Shown: positions 53,038 to 62,132 of the stretch, piece by piece | Position numbering within the stretch: the stretch's first letter is position 1 | How the letters are laid out: each line of letters opens with the position of its first letter | Assembly (NCBI RefSeq): GCF_024346955.1 | Contig: NZ_AP024883.1 | Coordinates: forward strand, 1,240,001 to 1,304,000 | Length of the DNA: 64,000 bases | From: Vibrio mangrovi | GTDB lineage: Bacteria; Pseudomonadota; Gammaproteobacteria; Enterobacterales; Vibrionaceae | Reading direction: 5' to 3' | Position numbers and translations under genes: made by a program | Notes under the pieces: model-generated | The model's database searches: none | Seen by the model: only the letters and a program-made list of their open reading frames with translations | Told to the model about the DNA's origin: nothing

Positions 53038-54144
53038 TTAGTGGCTATGGCTATGGCTATGGATTGAAGCTTTTTTGAAGCGTGAGTGGTAAACCCGTGT
53101 CAGGAGATCTTTTCCTACAGCTAATGCCAGTACAAACGCAGATAGAGCGGTAAGCCAGAGTGGCATGAGACTATTGCTGCTTCCCAGTTCGCTCTGAATA
53201 TCGATCTGCCAGAGTTCGACCAGTGTATTGGTCAGATAACCAAAACCAATAGCAACGCCAATTACCCCAATCAGGTAACTGCTCAGAGCGTGCCAGCCCA
53301 TTTCTTTACGGACAATCCCCAATGTTGCTACATTCGTGGCGGGGCCAGCCAGAAGAAAGACCAGCACAGCTCCGGGGGAAACTCCGGCCATTAACAAACC
53401 TGCGGCCAGAGGTGTCGAGGCTGAAGCACAGATATACATTGGAACCCCGATCAGAGCCATGACAATCATTGCCCAGGCACCACGGCTGATTTCTGCCAGT
53501 GCATCATAAGGGACGAGCGCAACAACGCAGGCTGATATGAGTAAACCAACTAACAGCCAGAGTGATAAATCGCCTAACAATTCAGTAAACGCATAAACCT
53601 GGCCTTGCCATATTCTGTGAGATATTGAATCTGGCTGATTCTGCGGATGAGACTGCTTGTGGCAACAGCAGCTACTACCGGAAGATTCACAGGAAGTTTG
53701 CTGTATATTTGTTTCCTGCGTATGAGATGTTGTTTTTTCTCCTGATAAGACTAAAACTGCGGCCGCAATTGATGAGCAAATAGCAGCGATTGGCCTGACA
53801 ACCGTCATAAATGGGCCGAGTAGTGCATAAGAGATAGCGATTGAGTCAACACCGGTTTCCGGTGTTGAGATTAAGAAAGCGGTTGTTGCACCTTTGGATG
53901 CCCCGGCTCTGCGTAGTCCGACAGCTGCGGGAATGACACCACATGAACACAGAGGAAGAGGAATCCCCAGAATTGCAGCTTTGATGACCGGCCAGAACCC
54001 GTGGCCTTTTAAGTGATCTCCCAATCGATCACTTTTAATGAAAGTATGCAGCAGCCCTGCGATAACCAGCCCCAGTAATAACCAGAATGCTGCATCCAGC
54101 CATAAGTCAATAAATGCCTGACTAATGAGTTTTATTGTGTTCAT
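53038..54144 (-). CDS. SO_0444/YraQ-type Cu/Zn efflux permease
   Basis: A 368-residue inner-membrane permease with two repeated membrane halves. PLPLCSCGVIPAAVGLRRAGASKGATTAFLISTPETG and IGVPMYICASASTPLAAGLLMAGVSPGAVLVFLLAGPATN hold the conserved Cys residues. The central loop is rich in metal ligands (SCESSGSSCCCHKQSH) and the C-terminus ends in HSHSHSH, supporting a metal substrate. It overlaps the upstream ZntR-like gene by 23 bases, so both are one unit. Zn or Cu export is the best guess. Confidence 0.85.
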   Translation of the reverse strand: MNTIKLISQAFIDLWLDAAFWLLLGLVIAGLLHTFIKSDRLGDHLKGHGFWPVIKAAILGIPLPLCSCGVIPAAVGLRRAGASKGATTAFLISTPETGVDSIAISYALLGPFMTVVRPIAAICSSIAAAVLVLSGEKTTSHTQETNIQQTSCESSGSSCCCHKQSHPQNQPDSISHRIWQGQVYAFTELLGDLSLWLLVGLLISACVVALVPYDALAEISRGAWAMIVMALIGVPMYICASASTPLAAGLLMAGVSPGAVLVFLLAGPATNVATLGIVRKEMGWHALSSYLIGVIGVAIGFGYLTNTLVELWQIDIQSELGSSNSLMPLWLTALSAFVLALAVGKDLLTRVYHSRFKKASIHSHSHSH

Positions 54145-54568
54145 GAGAAACTTCCTCAGTAGATTCGGTATCGGCCAGAGCAGTCAGAATGGTGCAATGT
54201 TCCGCAGAGTGAGAACCACCACAACAACGGTTATTGAGAATAGTCAGTGCGTCGTACATATGTTGCAGTTCTCGGATCTTCTGCTGAATCTCCTGCTGTT
54301 TTGCCTGAGTGATCGCTTTGACTTCTTCACAGGTGTGTTCGCCCCGGGCAATTTCCAGTTCCAGCAGTTCTCCGATTTCTTTCAAACTTAAACCCACACT
54401 CTGAGCTCGTTGAATGAATTTAAGCCGGTCAATACATGAGACATCGAAACGCCGGTATCCGTTGCTGTCTCTGCCAGCTTGCAATAGTCCCTGTCGTTCG
54501 TAGTAACGGATTGCTTCCGGAGAAATGCCCACTTCTTTCGCCAGTTGCCCTCTTTTGAGTGTAGTCAT
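54122..54568 (-). CDS. MerR-family metal regulator, ZntR-like
   Basis: A 148-residue MerR regulator: N-terminal winged helix (GQLAKEVGISPEAIRYYERQGLL), long dimer helix, metal-binding C-terminus. Cys80, Cys115, Cys116, His120 and Cys125 correspond one position later to the five Zn ligands of Escherichia coli ZntR (C79, C114, C115, H119, C124), pointing to Zn(II) sensing. It overlaps the permease gene and has a MerR-type promoter directly upstream. Confidence 0.92.
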   Translation of the reverse strand: MTTLKRGQLAKEVGISPEAIRYYERQGLLQAGRDSNGYRRFDVSCIDRLKFIQRAQSVGLSLKEIGELLELEIARGEHTCEEVKAITQAKQQEIQQKIRELQHMYDALTILNNRCCGGSHSAEHCTILTALADTESTEEVSHEHNKTH

Positions 54569-54604
54569 ACGACATTCTCTCTTCGATATGATGTCATACT
54601 ATGA

Positions 54605-54635
54605 GTTTAAACCCTGTATCTGGGTACAGGGTCAA
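54605..54635 (-). promoter_or_regulatory. MerR-type promoter with overlong spacer
   Basis: On the minus strand TTGACC, 19-base spacer, TTAAAC. The spacer contains most of a perfect 22-base dyad ACCCTGTA-TCTGGG-TACAGGGT (54611-54632). An overlong 19-base spacer over a dyad is the hallmark of MerR-controlled promoters, which the metal-bound regulator untwists. Confidence 0.85.
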
Positions 54636-54767
54636 GTATTTTTTATTTGATGAGAGCAGGTTAAGTGTTCATATCTGTTTTCTTACAGAGATACGGTGAG
54701 TATTTTGTTCATTTTTCACTCTATAGCCTAAGCTTCAATTGTAGAGTTTTGACTAGGAGAATAATAA

Positions 54768-55598
54768 ATGAGCCGGACAGAAATGATAAATCGCTTGAAT
54801 GAACTGCCACGTATTCAGGCCCTTTTACAAGAGCTTCTTGAGATGGTCAATCAGGAAGATATTGATTTTATAGCATTGGCCAAGAAAATCTCTATGGATC
54901 AGGTTCTGAGTGCACGTCTGCTAAGAATGGCAAATTCGGCTCATTTCGGTGGCAGCAAAACTATTTCATCGGTGAATGATGCATTGATTCGGGTTGGCAT
55001 TGGAGCCGTGAAGACACTGGTTGTTGCTTCTGTCCTTTCCAGTGCTTTCAGTAGTGTGAAAACACTGGATATGGAGCAATACTGGATCAATACATTCGAA
55101 GTATCCGTGATTGCCAGCCAGTTAGCTCCTCTTGCCGGTGTGGATAAAAATGAGGCTTTCACGATTGGCGTGTTACATAATGTTGGGGAGTTAATGATCC
55201 ATTCACTGGTTCCGGAGCAGGCGTTACAGATTCAGGATCGGGTTCAGGAAGGAATGGATCCATTTGATGCGCAAAGGGAGATTCTCGATACAACGGCGCC
55301 AGCATTGGGTGGTGAACTTGCGGCTAACTGGAAATTCCCGGATCTGGTTATCGATGCAATAGCACATTGTGAAACACCGGAGCAAGCAACAAAAAGTCCT
55401 CAGTACGCGACATTACTCCATTTTGCCCGGGATATTAATCGTTCCTGGGATATTCTGTCGGATGAAACACAGAAAGCTCAGTTTCTGGCACAACATCCGG
55501 ATAGCCACAGTCTGAATGTTCCGGCAACTTTAGTGGCTGAACTGGATGCACACCGCGGAGAAGGTAAAGAGTTGGCTATGCAAATATCAGCGGCATAA
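54768..55598 (+). CDS. HDOD domain protein
   Basis: A 276-residue single-domain HDOD protein (about 10-205), a catalytically inactive relative of HD hydrolases: LPRIQALLQELLEMV, LSARLLRMANSAHFG, AFTIGVLHNVGELMI. HDOD proteins act in signalling and motility regulation in Vibrio and Xanthomonas-type bacteria; the partner is unknown. AGGAG precedes the ATG. A symmetric terminator follows. Confidence 0.9.
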   Translation: MSRTEMINRLNELPRIQALLQELLEMVNQEDIDFIALAKKISMDQVLSARLLRMANSAHFGGSKTISSVNDALIRVGIGAVKTLVVASVLSSAFSSVKTLDMEQYWINTFEVSVIASQLAPLAGVDKNEAFTIGVLHNVGELMIHSLVPEQALQIQDRVQEGMDPFDAQREILDTTAPALGGELAANWKFPDLVIDAIAHCETPEQATKSPQYATLLHFARDINRSWDILSDETQKAQFLAQHPDSHSLNVPATLVAELDAHRGEGKELAMQISAA

Positions 55599-55648
55599 AT
55601 TAGGTTGATTCAGTCAATATAACGCACATCAAACTTAGTTGTATATTA

Positions 55649-55685
55649 TAAAAAGGAGAGCGGAATTCATGCTCTCCTTTTATAT
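55649..55685. terminator. Bidirectional terminator after the HDOD gene
   Basis: AAAAGGAGAGC-(9 bases)-GCTCTCCTTTT, A and T runs on both sides; serves the convergent HDOD and DUF2057 genes. Confidence 0.9.
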
Positions 55686-55709
55686 TTGAGTAACTAAAAT
55701 ACAGGACCG

Positions 55710-56399
55710 TTACTCTTGATCGATAATCCACTTACGGAACACTTTTCGTTCTTGTTCTGTAGCTTTTTGATACCAGCGTTTCAACTGCGTCACATTCGGA
55801 GTATCTGCATGTGCCTGTTTCGCTGATGGTGTCGCTACTGGTACAGAATGGTGTTGTTTTACAGGTTGCTGAAGTGTTGTGATATTCTGGGCTTCTGGTG
55901 CTACGTCTGAATGAATGGCGGCAATACCTGAACCGGCATTGTAATTTTGTGCTTCTTGTGCGTAGTCGCGGCCAACCTGAATACCATTTTTATGCAGAGT
56001 ATCTTCTGCCAGTACGACATTATTGCCGTTGTCATCAACTAACGTCCATTTCATATGTCCGATTTCTTCTCTGGCCTGAGTCAGGCTGCGGTAGGACGGT
56101 AGTTTAAAATGAAGATTGGTATCTGATGCTGCAAATTTTGCAATAATGACCGGACTGTAGGCGTGTCTGATATCTTCACCAATTTCAAAAGCAGGTGAGT
56201 ATTTAAATACGATTTGGTTCACACCATTCTTTAAGGTTTCTTTATCTGAAGGGAATAAGCCACTTGCCATTTCAGGTTGTTTCGCATTGATCGCGAGAAT
56301 ATCAACACTATCCGGAATCTGTAATACAGTCTCAGCAACAGCTGTATATGAAATGACTCCAATTGAGAGAGTTAAGAGTAGTGACAATGATGTTTTCAT
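55710..56399 (-). CDS. DUF2057 (YccT-like) exported protein
   Basis: 229 residues with a signal peptide (KTSLSLLLTLSIGVISYTAVA, cleavage before ETVLQIP). The middle follows the DUF2057 pattern (VDILAINAKQP, LKNGVNQIVFKYSPAF, FKLPSYRSLTQAREEI). YccT limits curli assembly in Escherichia coli. The start at 56399 has AAGGAA; an upstream ATG at 56441 would spoil the signal peptide. The C-terminal part (TQLKRWYQKATEQERKVFRKW) is an added helical tail. Confidence 0.82.
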   Translation of the reverse strand: MKTSLSLLLTLSIGVISYTAVAETVLQIPDSVDILAINAKQPEMASGLFPSDKETLKNGVNQIVFKYSPAFEIGEDIRHAYSPVIIAKFAASDTNLHFKLPSYRSLTQAREEIGHMKWTLVDDNGNNVVLAEDTLHKNGIQVGRDYAQEAQNYNAGSGIAAIHSDVAPEAQNITTLQQPVKQHHSVPVATPSAKQAHADTPNVTQLKRWYQKATEQERKVFRKWIIDQE

Positions 56400-56550
56400 C
56401 TTTATTCCTTGAATAGAGATTGTTATGAGTGAGAGGAACAACTTATATCAGAGTAGGGATAATCAACAGAAAGTTTTATAAAGAAGATGATGGTTATCGA
56501 TATGGTAACAGCCCGAAGGCAGACGAGCCGTTACCATGATATTTTACCGA

Positions 56551-57597
56551 TTACCAGTAAACACGGACACCGATGCCCCAGTAGCTATCGCTACCTATTT
56601 TATCTGAATCGTTTACACCAGTTTCAGCGTATAACTTCGTCCAGCTTGCATATTGATAAAACAAACCAGAGTATACGCCGTCAAAGTCGTTATTTTCCTG
56701 TTGGAAATCTTTAATATATTCGTAACCGCCGTAGACAGATAGTTTCTCGGTTAAACTATAAGAACCTGCGAGTGCAACAGAATCTGAAGTGAGCTTTGTG
56801 TTGGCTGCATTGTCTTCTAATTCGAGATGCCAATATGTGGTACCTAAATTCCAGCCATCACCTTTATAGTTCACGGTCAGCATTTCGTGTGTCAGTTCCT
56901 GACTGTTCACGGTTGTTGTTTTAGATTCAACCGTATACGTGTTACTGCCACTTGTGATACTCACATCTTTGGTCTTTGTCGTGGTCGTTTTATTTTCCTG
57001 ATAGCCAACACCACCGTACAACTCTACATTACCGAAGGTTGTTCCTGCATATAATTCAGCGGTTGTCGGATCATCATTACCGTTGTCATATGAATAAGCC
57101 ACTTTTAACCAGCCTGCTGAACCTTCAAGCGTATACTTGATCATCGCATCCTGCAGCCAGTTCATTTCATAGCCTTCGGCCTGAGCTTCGGGAAGCACAC
57201 TATAACCTAAGCCAATCCAGTCGTTCTCTACGCCCCAGACATCATCGCTCAGAATACTCTGTTTACCGACGGTAATTGTGCCCCATTCCTTCGAAGCAAA
57301 ACCAAGATAGTGTTTACGGCTTGTGCCACTATTGCTTTGACCGATACCGAATTCAACGGTTGCCAGTACATCAATATCATCAGTGATTGTGTAAATAGAA
57401 TTAACCCCAGCCCGGGATGAACCTGAAGATAAAGTGGTGTTTGCATCATCACTTTTATTTCCCCAGTCCACCTGTTTTAATTCTTCACGGAGCTGGCCGT
57501 AAAAATCTACGGATGCGGCATCTGTTTTGAGAATTTCAGCAGCATTAACCACATTGGCTGCTGAAAGCACTGCTAGCGCTATAAGCGTTTTTTTCAT
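56551..57597 (-). CDS. General outer-membrane porin
   Basis: A 348-residue 16-strand porin with signal peptide (KKTLIALAVLSAANVVNA, cleavage before AEILK). VDFYGQLREEL, GSSRAGVNSIYTITDDIDVLATVEFGIG and GFASKEWGTITVGKQ are the family start, and the C-terminus is WGIGVRVYW with terminal aromatic residue. Loop segments around residue 195-220 are Thr/Ser-rich and probably exposed. The specific porin type (OmpU/OmpC-like) cannot be fixed. Its message has a long AT-rich upstream region. Confidence 0.9.
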   Translation of the reverse strand: MKKTLIALAVLSAANVVNAAEILKTDAASVDFYGQLREELKQVDWGNKSDDANTTLSSGSSRAGVNSIYTITDDIDVLATVEFGIGQSNSGTSRKHYLGFASKEWGTITVGKQSILSDDVWGVENDWIGLGYSVLPEAQAEGYEMNWLQDAMIKYTLEGSAGWLKVAYSYDNGNDDPTTAELYAGTTFGNVELYGGVGYQENKTTTTKTKDVSITSGSNTYTVESKTTTVNSQELTHEMLTVNYKGDGWNLGTTYWHLELEDNAANTKLTSDSVALAGSYSLTEKLSVYGGYEYIKDFQQENNDFDGVYSGLFYQYASWTKLYAETGVNDSDKIGSDSYWGIGVRVYW

Positions 57598-58394
57598 AAT
57601 AATCCATTACCTTTTTTATTTAAAATCGAGAAGTCCTTTCTGGGTTCCCTGTATTTTTAGTAACAATGTTGCATCTGCAATTATTGACTTGCGTCACTAA
57701 TTCGGGATATTAGATTGCAAAAGATAATTATATGTGTCAAGTGACAGAGTTGTTTGTTGCCTATCGGATATTATTTTTTTAAAAAACATATAGTTAAATG
57801 TTATTTTTGTGTGGGTTTGGTTTGATTTTGTGAGTTTCTGATGAGAAAGCCAAAAAATAATATAAGATGATGAATTAGATATATATCTGGGAAATTTTAA
57901 TTTTGTAACGTCCGGTCGGTTGTTTATAGTACATTGAATGTTAAATTTGGGTTTATATTTTTGTCCTATATTTGTTAGTGCGAAATGTATCATGAATATT
58001 TATTTTTGTGATTTCCTTCAATTTTTATGGGTTTAAATATTAACAATAAGAAAAAGATAATAGTCCTGAAATTTCAAAACAGAGTGAATTTACAGTTTAG
58101 CCAGTGAATATTTGATAACTTTTTTCATAAGAATTTCACAAAATTATTGCTGCAATTCCGGAGTCTCATTTGGTTTGACCACATCATCAGCAATCTACCG
58201 GTAATATAAAAACAGAATGATATGGAACTGGTGCCATAAATATGCAACTCATTAGATTAGATGGATGAAGATCATCATTTCTCCGGAAATTTTATAACTG
58301 GCTACTGCGTGGATTCAGTTGTGTCATCCGGTTATCGGTGTGTTGTTTTCCAGATCTTCATTATGTTGAAATCTCAGAATATGAAGGACTAGTT
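57598..58394. other. AT-rich intergenic region with an hrp-box-like element
   Basis: About 800 bases of low GC with no convincing gene (a 98-codon frame at 57697-57993 is compositionally random). It includes the porin promoter area and, at 58224-58251, GGAACT-N15-CAACTCA, similar to hrp boxes. The composition contrasts with the flanking core genes and suggests acquired DNA. Confidence 0.5.
58224..58251 (+). promoter_or_regulatory. hrp-box-like promoter element (plus strand)
   Basis: GGAACT, 15 bases, CAACTCA. It differs from the HrpL consensus GGAACC-N15/16-CCACNNA at two positions. It lies 144 bases upstream of the small gene at 58395. Confidence 0.4.
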
Positions 58395-58625
58395 ATGTCT
58401 GCTAAATGCTCAAATCACAACAGGTCACATTCCCGGCAGAACTCCGGAGGAACGACTCACACTGAATTAGAAAATAAAATTATGATGGCCTTAAATAATT
58501 TGAAGGATGTGTATCAACACTTGAGATTATTACGGGATCATAATTGGTCAACGGACACTCTGGCCTCTGTTTTAGATCAATTGCGGGAGAAACGGTTACG
58601 GAGACCGGTATATAGTAAATCCTAA
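58395..58625 (+). CDS. Unrecognised 76-residue protein
   Basis: Start at 58395 after AAGGA (6-base spacing); an ATG at 58338 has no ribosome site. The first 25 residues are rich in Ser, Asn and His (AKCSNHNRSHSRQNSGG), the rest is predicted helical (ELENKIMMALNNLKDVYQHLRLLRDHNW, LASVLDQLREKRLRR). I do not recognise it. The disordered N-terminus plus helical body is compatible with a small secreted or effector-like protein, but this is only a pattern. Confidence 0.5.
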   Translation: MSAKCSNHNRSHSRQNSGGTTHTELENKIMMALNNLKDVYQHLRLLRDHNWSTDTLASVLDQLREKRLRRPVYSKS

Positions 58626-59107
58626 AATCGGACAGCAACGATTGGTTCATTATACCAGAGAGCATACGTTAAGTTGTTTACTCTTACTGTGTGTTCTCAT
58701 AAAGGATGGTGTGTTCTCATAAAGTGTGTGAGTCTGGCCGGTCAGAATGTCATGTGAATTAAGTATTGCTGAGGATTATGCCAATAGAACCGTTTCATTT
58801 TTTAAGTCATAACTGGGTTGAACTATCGTATTTTTAAATTCATTTATATAGCCATTTTTTGATAAATATCATAGTGATTCATTTGCAATATATGCGGCTG
58901 GATGTGTGTTGTGATATTGACAGAAAAAATCATACGTCATTCATTTCATATTAGTATTTCTAATTATAATCTCCTCTATATATCTAAGTATCTATATATC
59001 TAAATGGCATCAAAATACAGGCTTTAAGTCTCTTCGGATATTTATCCCTGTTTGGTGCCAGATCCTGACGATCAATCATTTTTTACTAATCGTGTAAGAG
59101 GCGATAT
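58626..59107. other. AT-rich intergenic region with direct repeats
   Basis: 482 bases without a gene. Two copies of TGTGTTCTCATAAAG at 58690-58704 and 58710-58724 lie exactly 20 bases apart, two turns of the helix. A second direct repeat TATATATCTAA occurs near 58976-59001. Confidence 0.6.
58690..58724 (+). repeat. Tandem 15-base direct repeats
   Basis: TGTGTTCTCATAAAG twice with a 20-base period, on one face of DNA. This layout is typical for binding of a dimeric response regulator. Confidence 0.7.
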
Positions 59108-60364
59108 ATGAAAAGCCGATCTATTTCTAAAGTTGTGCTGACTGCTCTGCTGTTTGGCTCAATGGTTGTAACGACATCCTTTGTCACCATCCTGATGGCA
59201 ACACCTGTTGCAGAGGCGAAGAAACTAACACCAGAGGAAAAACAGCTCAAGGTTGATCAACGGCAGACCGCTTTAGCGCTCAAAAAGATCAATAGTATGC
59301 AGAGATATATTGAAGAAGATAATATTAAATCTGCAGAAAGAACGATTAAGCAGGCAAGTAAATATTACGGTAAAGTTTCCGATGAATTTAAGGAAAATGA
59401 TAAAGATGCAATTCTGGTCGGACAAAAAATTGAGGAATATGCTGCCGCGATCCAACAACTGAAAGATAACCGGGAAGCACAACATCAGCTCAATGAAACG
59501 CTGACTCAGGAGCAACGTGCATATTCAAAAATGGTAACTCAGTGGGAAGGTGTTATTGAGCTGTTAATGGTCGGCAGAGATAAGGACACTAATACCAATT
59601 ACTATTTGGGTAAGTTTCCTAAGTTTGAAGAGTCTTATGCGCAGTTTGTTTCTATTGAAGCACAAGTGAGAGAAAAGTTACCGAATCTGATTCAGTTGCA
59701 TCCGAAAGCCAGTGTGAATATTCCCCCGAAAAAAATCTCAGTGGGTGAGTTTCTGGATTTAGTCCACAATGCGGCCAAATATCGTAAGGAAGGTTATCAG
59801 GTTGTGTGTGATAAATTGTTCGATGAGCAACTGGCTTATTATGAAAAAGAGTATAATACACTGAAATCAGATGATTATCTGAATGTCAGATGGCTTTCCC
59901 GGCTTTATGGAAAGAATGCTGACAATGACATTAGGGATATTGCTGAAATTAAACAAGCATATCAGTCTGCCGGTATTGAGGCTTCAAAAGAAAGACAAGA
60001 CAGACTTGCGTCTATTAAGCCAAAAATGCGGGCACTTCTCAAAGAAAAAGCAGAGCATCATCATTGGTCCGAGCATGAAGATCAATACTCATATAGTGAT
60101 GGCGATATGAAACGGATTCTGTCCAAATCAGGACGTGATGTCGAGGAGATGGGAGCATTACCGGCCAGAGAGTGGAAAATCGCGAAGAATGGTTTAGGTA
60201 TTCCGGTTAATCGTCATTCAAATGGTTATGTGCTTTATGAAGTTGAGGATGCGCCGTTCCTCGCTGGTTTCTCTGTTATTTTCTACCGTCCGTTCAATGG
60301 CCAGGATTATGATCCGGTGAGTAATGTCAGTCTGAGAGATGTCTTTGTTCCTTACGAAGACTAG
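59108..60364 (+). CDS. Unrecognised secreted protein with coiled-coil N-terminus
   Basis: 418 residues. A signal peptide or anchor at 12-35 (LTALLFGSMVVTTSFVTILMA, possible cleavage after VAEA). Residues 40-135 are charged and helical with heptad-like spacing, predicted coiled coil. A His-rich acidic patch (HHHWSEHEDQY) lies near residue 317. The C-terminal 70 residues (YVLYEVEDAPFLAGFSVIFYRP) are beta-rich and may be a binding domain. No family recognised; convergent with the effector-like gene. AAGAGG precedes the ATG. Confidence 0.7.
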   Translation: MKSRSISKVVLTALLFGSMVVTTSFVTILMATPVAEAKKLTPEEKQLKVDQRQTALALKKINSMQRYIEEDNIKSAERTIKQASKYYGKVSDEFKENDKDAILVGQKIEEYAAAIQQLKDNREAQHQLNETLTQEQRAYSKMVTQWEGVIELLMVGRDKDTNTNYYLGKFPKFEESYAQFVSIEAQVREKLPNLIQLHPKASVNIPPKKISVGEFLDLVHNAAKYRKEGYQVVCDKLFDEQLAYYEKEYNTLKSDDYLNVRWLSRLYGKNADNDIRDIAEIKQAYQSAGIEASKERQDRLASIKPKMRALLKEKAEHHHWSEHEDQYSYSDGDMKRILSKSGRDVEEMGALPAREWKIAKNGLGIPVNRHSNGYVLYEVEDAPFLAGFSVIFYRPFNGQDYDPVSNVSLRDVFVPYED

Positions 60365-60486
60365 ACGGTATCTACCACTGTTCAAACGAGATTAATGATT
60401 CATCTGCCGTTTGAGAAAGATAATACAATACAAGCCGGAATAGTTCATATTCCGGCATTTATTTCATCATCACCTTTGCTGAATAC

Positions 60487-62067
60487 CTAATCAGAAATAC
60501 TACGATAGCGGGAAACCGCTTTATACATATCATCGAGTAAAATTGCTGTGGTTCCGCCATTTTTTGCGGTCAGGGAGTTCTGACATAATTCATTGTGTAT
60601 TTGTGCTGCCAGAACAATTTTTTCCTGCATACTTTGGGCATCCGTACTTAACATCAGATCGTTCATCAGATTACTGGTAATCTCTGCTTTCCCCTGTGCA
60701 ATATGGTTTTCAAGATGAAATGGATGACTGGCTTTTTGCTGAAGTTGATCCACCTGAGGCTGGAACGATGTAATCAGCGATTTTTTGAGTGGGATGAGCT
60801 TCATATCGTCAACTGCATTGGAAAGCCCCATTTGCAGTTTATCCTGCGCAGAAACGCCTGGTGTTGCGTGTGCTTCTTCAAGTTTCTTCAGCGCGGAGGG
60901 TGTGTAAGATAAAGTCTTCTTCCCGTCAATATTTGTTGTCCACTGAATATGTTCACTGGCATCTATAGCTTCACTAAACGCAAGTTTTTCATATTTATTG
61001 TCGATTGAATCATAGGTATCTTGCAAATTGAGTAGAAAACCTTCTGATGGCTGTGCACCAACCGCTCCATTCTTTTGAGTGATATGTAGCAGCAGGCTTT
61101 TCTTATCCATTTCTGCATCTAAAAGAAGGCCTGTTTCGGATTTGATATGGTTGGCCATTTTCTCTCCGTATTGCTCCGGAGTTTTAAAATGCATACCAAG
61201 ATGGTTGGCTTCTTTCTTCAGCCAGTGGCGGAAACCATGTTTCTTGTGATCGATCTTAGGCTGGTCAAAGCTTTCGATTGCTGTACCGAGGAGATTAATG
61301 ATATCTGCCTGAACCTGTGATTCAGCTAATGCGTCTTTGGTTTCCATCCGTAATGCCGCTCGGGTTGTTGCCATGGATTGCACCAGATGCAGCGAGTCAT
61401 GTTCTACCGTTTTGCTGGTATTTGCGATGTGGTCTTTTGTGATTTTTGATAGCAGAGACAGGTGATTCATGTCATTAACCAGTGGCAGGATTTTATCCGC
61501 TTTGGCTTCCAGCAGATTATTCACCTTCTGTTCGCAAATATAATCATCGTGAGCATACTTGGCCAGAGTCTTTATATCACTGAATTCAGTTTTGCCGCTT
61601 TCCGGATCCTGACCTTCCAGCAGATAAGGGCGCTGCTCTTCTATTTTTGCCAGTGAGTCACGAAATTCAGATATCTCTTGCTGTAATCCGGAGGAGAAGT
61701 GCTCACCCTGTTGTTCCAGTGCCCGTAAAATATCGCTTATCTCCTGATAGGTTGAAAGATGAGATTGTACGGTATCCCGATATTTTTCTTTTAATGCTGT
61801 TGTGTCATGTGGATCTGTCGGAGCAGCCTGATCGGCCTGTTGTATTTCGGATTGATGGTCTAAATTGTAGGCGAGCTGCTTTTCACGATATTTTTGCATG
61901 GCCTGATCAAGCTTGTTCGCATTGGGTTCTAAAGGTCGGTCATGGGCAGTCTGTTCTTGAATCTGTCTTTTTTCGGAGGAAACACCGTTTTTATTTGTCT
62001 CTGTTAACTTATGAAAATTGAAACCGGTTACAATACTAGCATGTGACGTTGAACTAAATATATTCAT
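60487..62067 (-). CDS. Unrecognised helical protein, candidate type III effector
   Basis: 526 residues, no signal peptide and no membrane helix. The N-terminus NIFSSTSHASIVTGFNFH is Ser/Thr-rich with few charges, as in type III substrates; residues 25-90 are hydrophilic and Gln-rich, the rest helical (LLSKITKDHIANTSKTVEHD, HGFRHWLKKEANHLGMHF). I chose ATG 62067 because GGAG lies 9 bases before it; an ATG at 62097 sits close to the predicted transcription start. An hrp-box-like element precedes it. I know no homologue; other cytoplasmic roles are possible. Confidence 0.6.
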   Translation of the reverse strand: MNIFSSTSHASIVTGFNFHKLTETNKNGVSSEKRQIQEQTAHDRPLEPNANKLDQAMQKYREKQLAYNLDHQSEIQQADQAAPTDPHDTTALKEKYRDTVQSHLSTYQEISDILRALEQQGEHFSSGLQQEISEFRDSLAKIEEQRPYLLEGQDPESGKTEFSDIKTLAKYAHDDYICEQKVNNLLEAKADKILPLVNDMNHLSLLSKITKDHIANTSKTVEHDSLHLVQSMATTRAALRMETKDALAESQVQADIINLLGTAIESFDQPKIDHKKHGFRHWLKKEANHLGMHFKTPEQYGEKMANHIKSETGLLLDAEMDKKSLLLHITQKNGAVGAQPSEGFLLNLQDTYDSIDNKYEKLAFSEAIDASEHIQWTTNIDGKKTLSYTPSALKKLEEAHATPGVSAQDKLQMGLSNAVDDMKLIPLKKSLITSFQPQVDQLQQKASHPFHLENHIAQGKAEITSNLMNDLMLSTDAQSMQEKIVLAAQIHNELCQNSLTAKNGGTTAILLDDMYKAVSRYRSISD

Positions 62068-62103
62068 AGAAGAAAACTCCAGTTTTATTATATGCACATT
62101 ATT

Positions 62104-62132
62104 TCTGTTGAACTTTTTATGTAAGCGGTTCC
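62104..62132 (-). promoter_or_regulatory. hrp-box-like promoter element (minus strand)
   Basis: On the minus strand GGAACC, 16 bases, CAACAGA; one mismatch to GGAACC-N15/16-CCACNNA. The predicted transcript start leaves a leader of about 30 bases with GGAG before ATG 62067. A sigma-E promoter is a less well spaced alternative. Confidence 0.55.

Noticed and set aside
57697..57993. 98-codon frame in the AT-rich gap (minus strand)
   Set aside because: Asn/Lys/Ile-rich product as expected from random AT-rich DNA, no ribosome site.
58790..58830. GAACCG-type half site before the 418-residue gene
   Set aside because: The -10 part does not match, so the third unknown gene has no hrp-box-like element.
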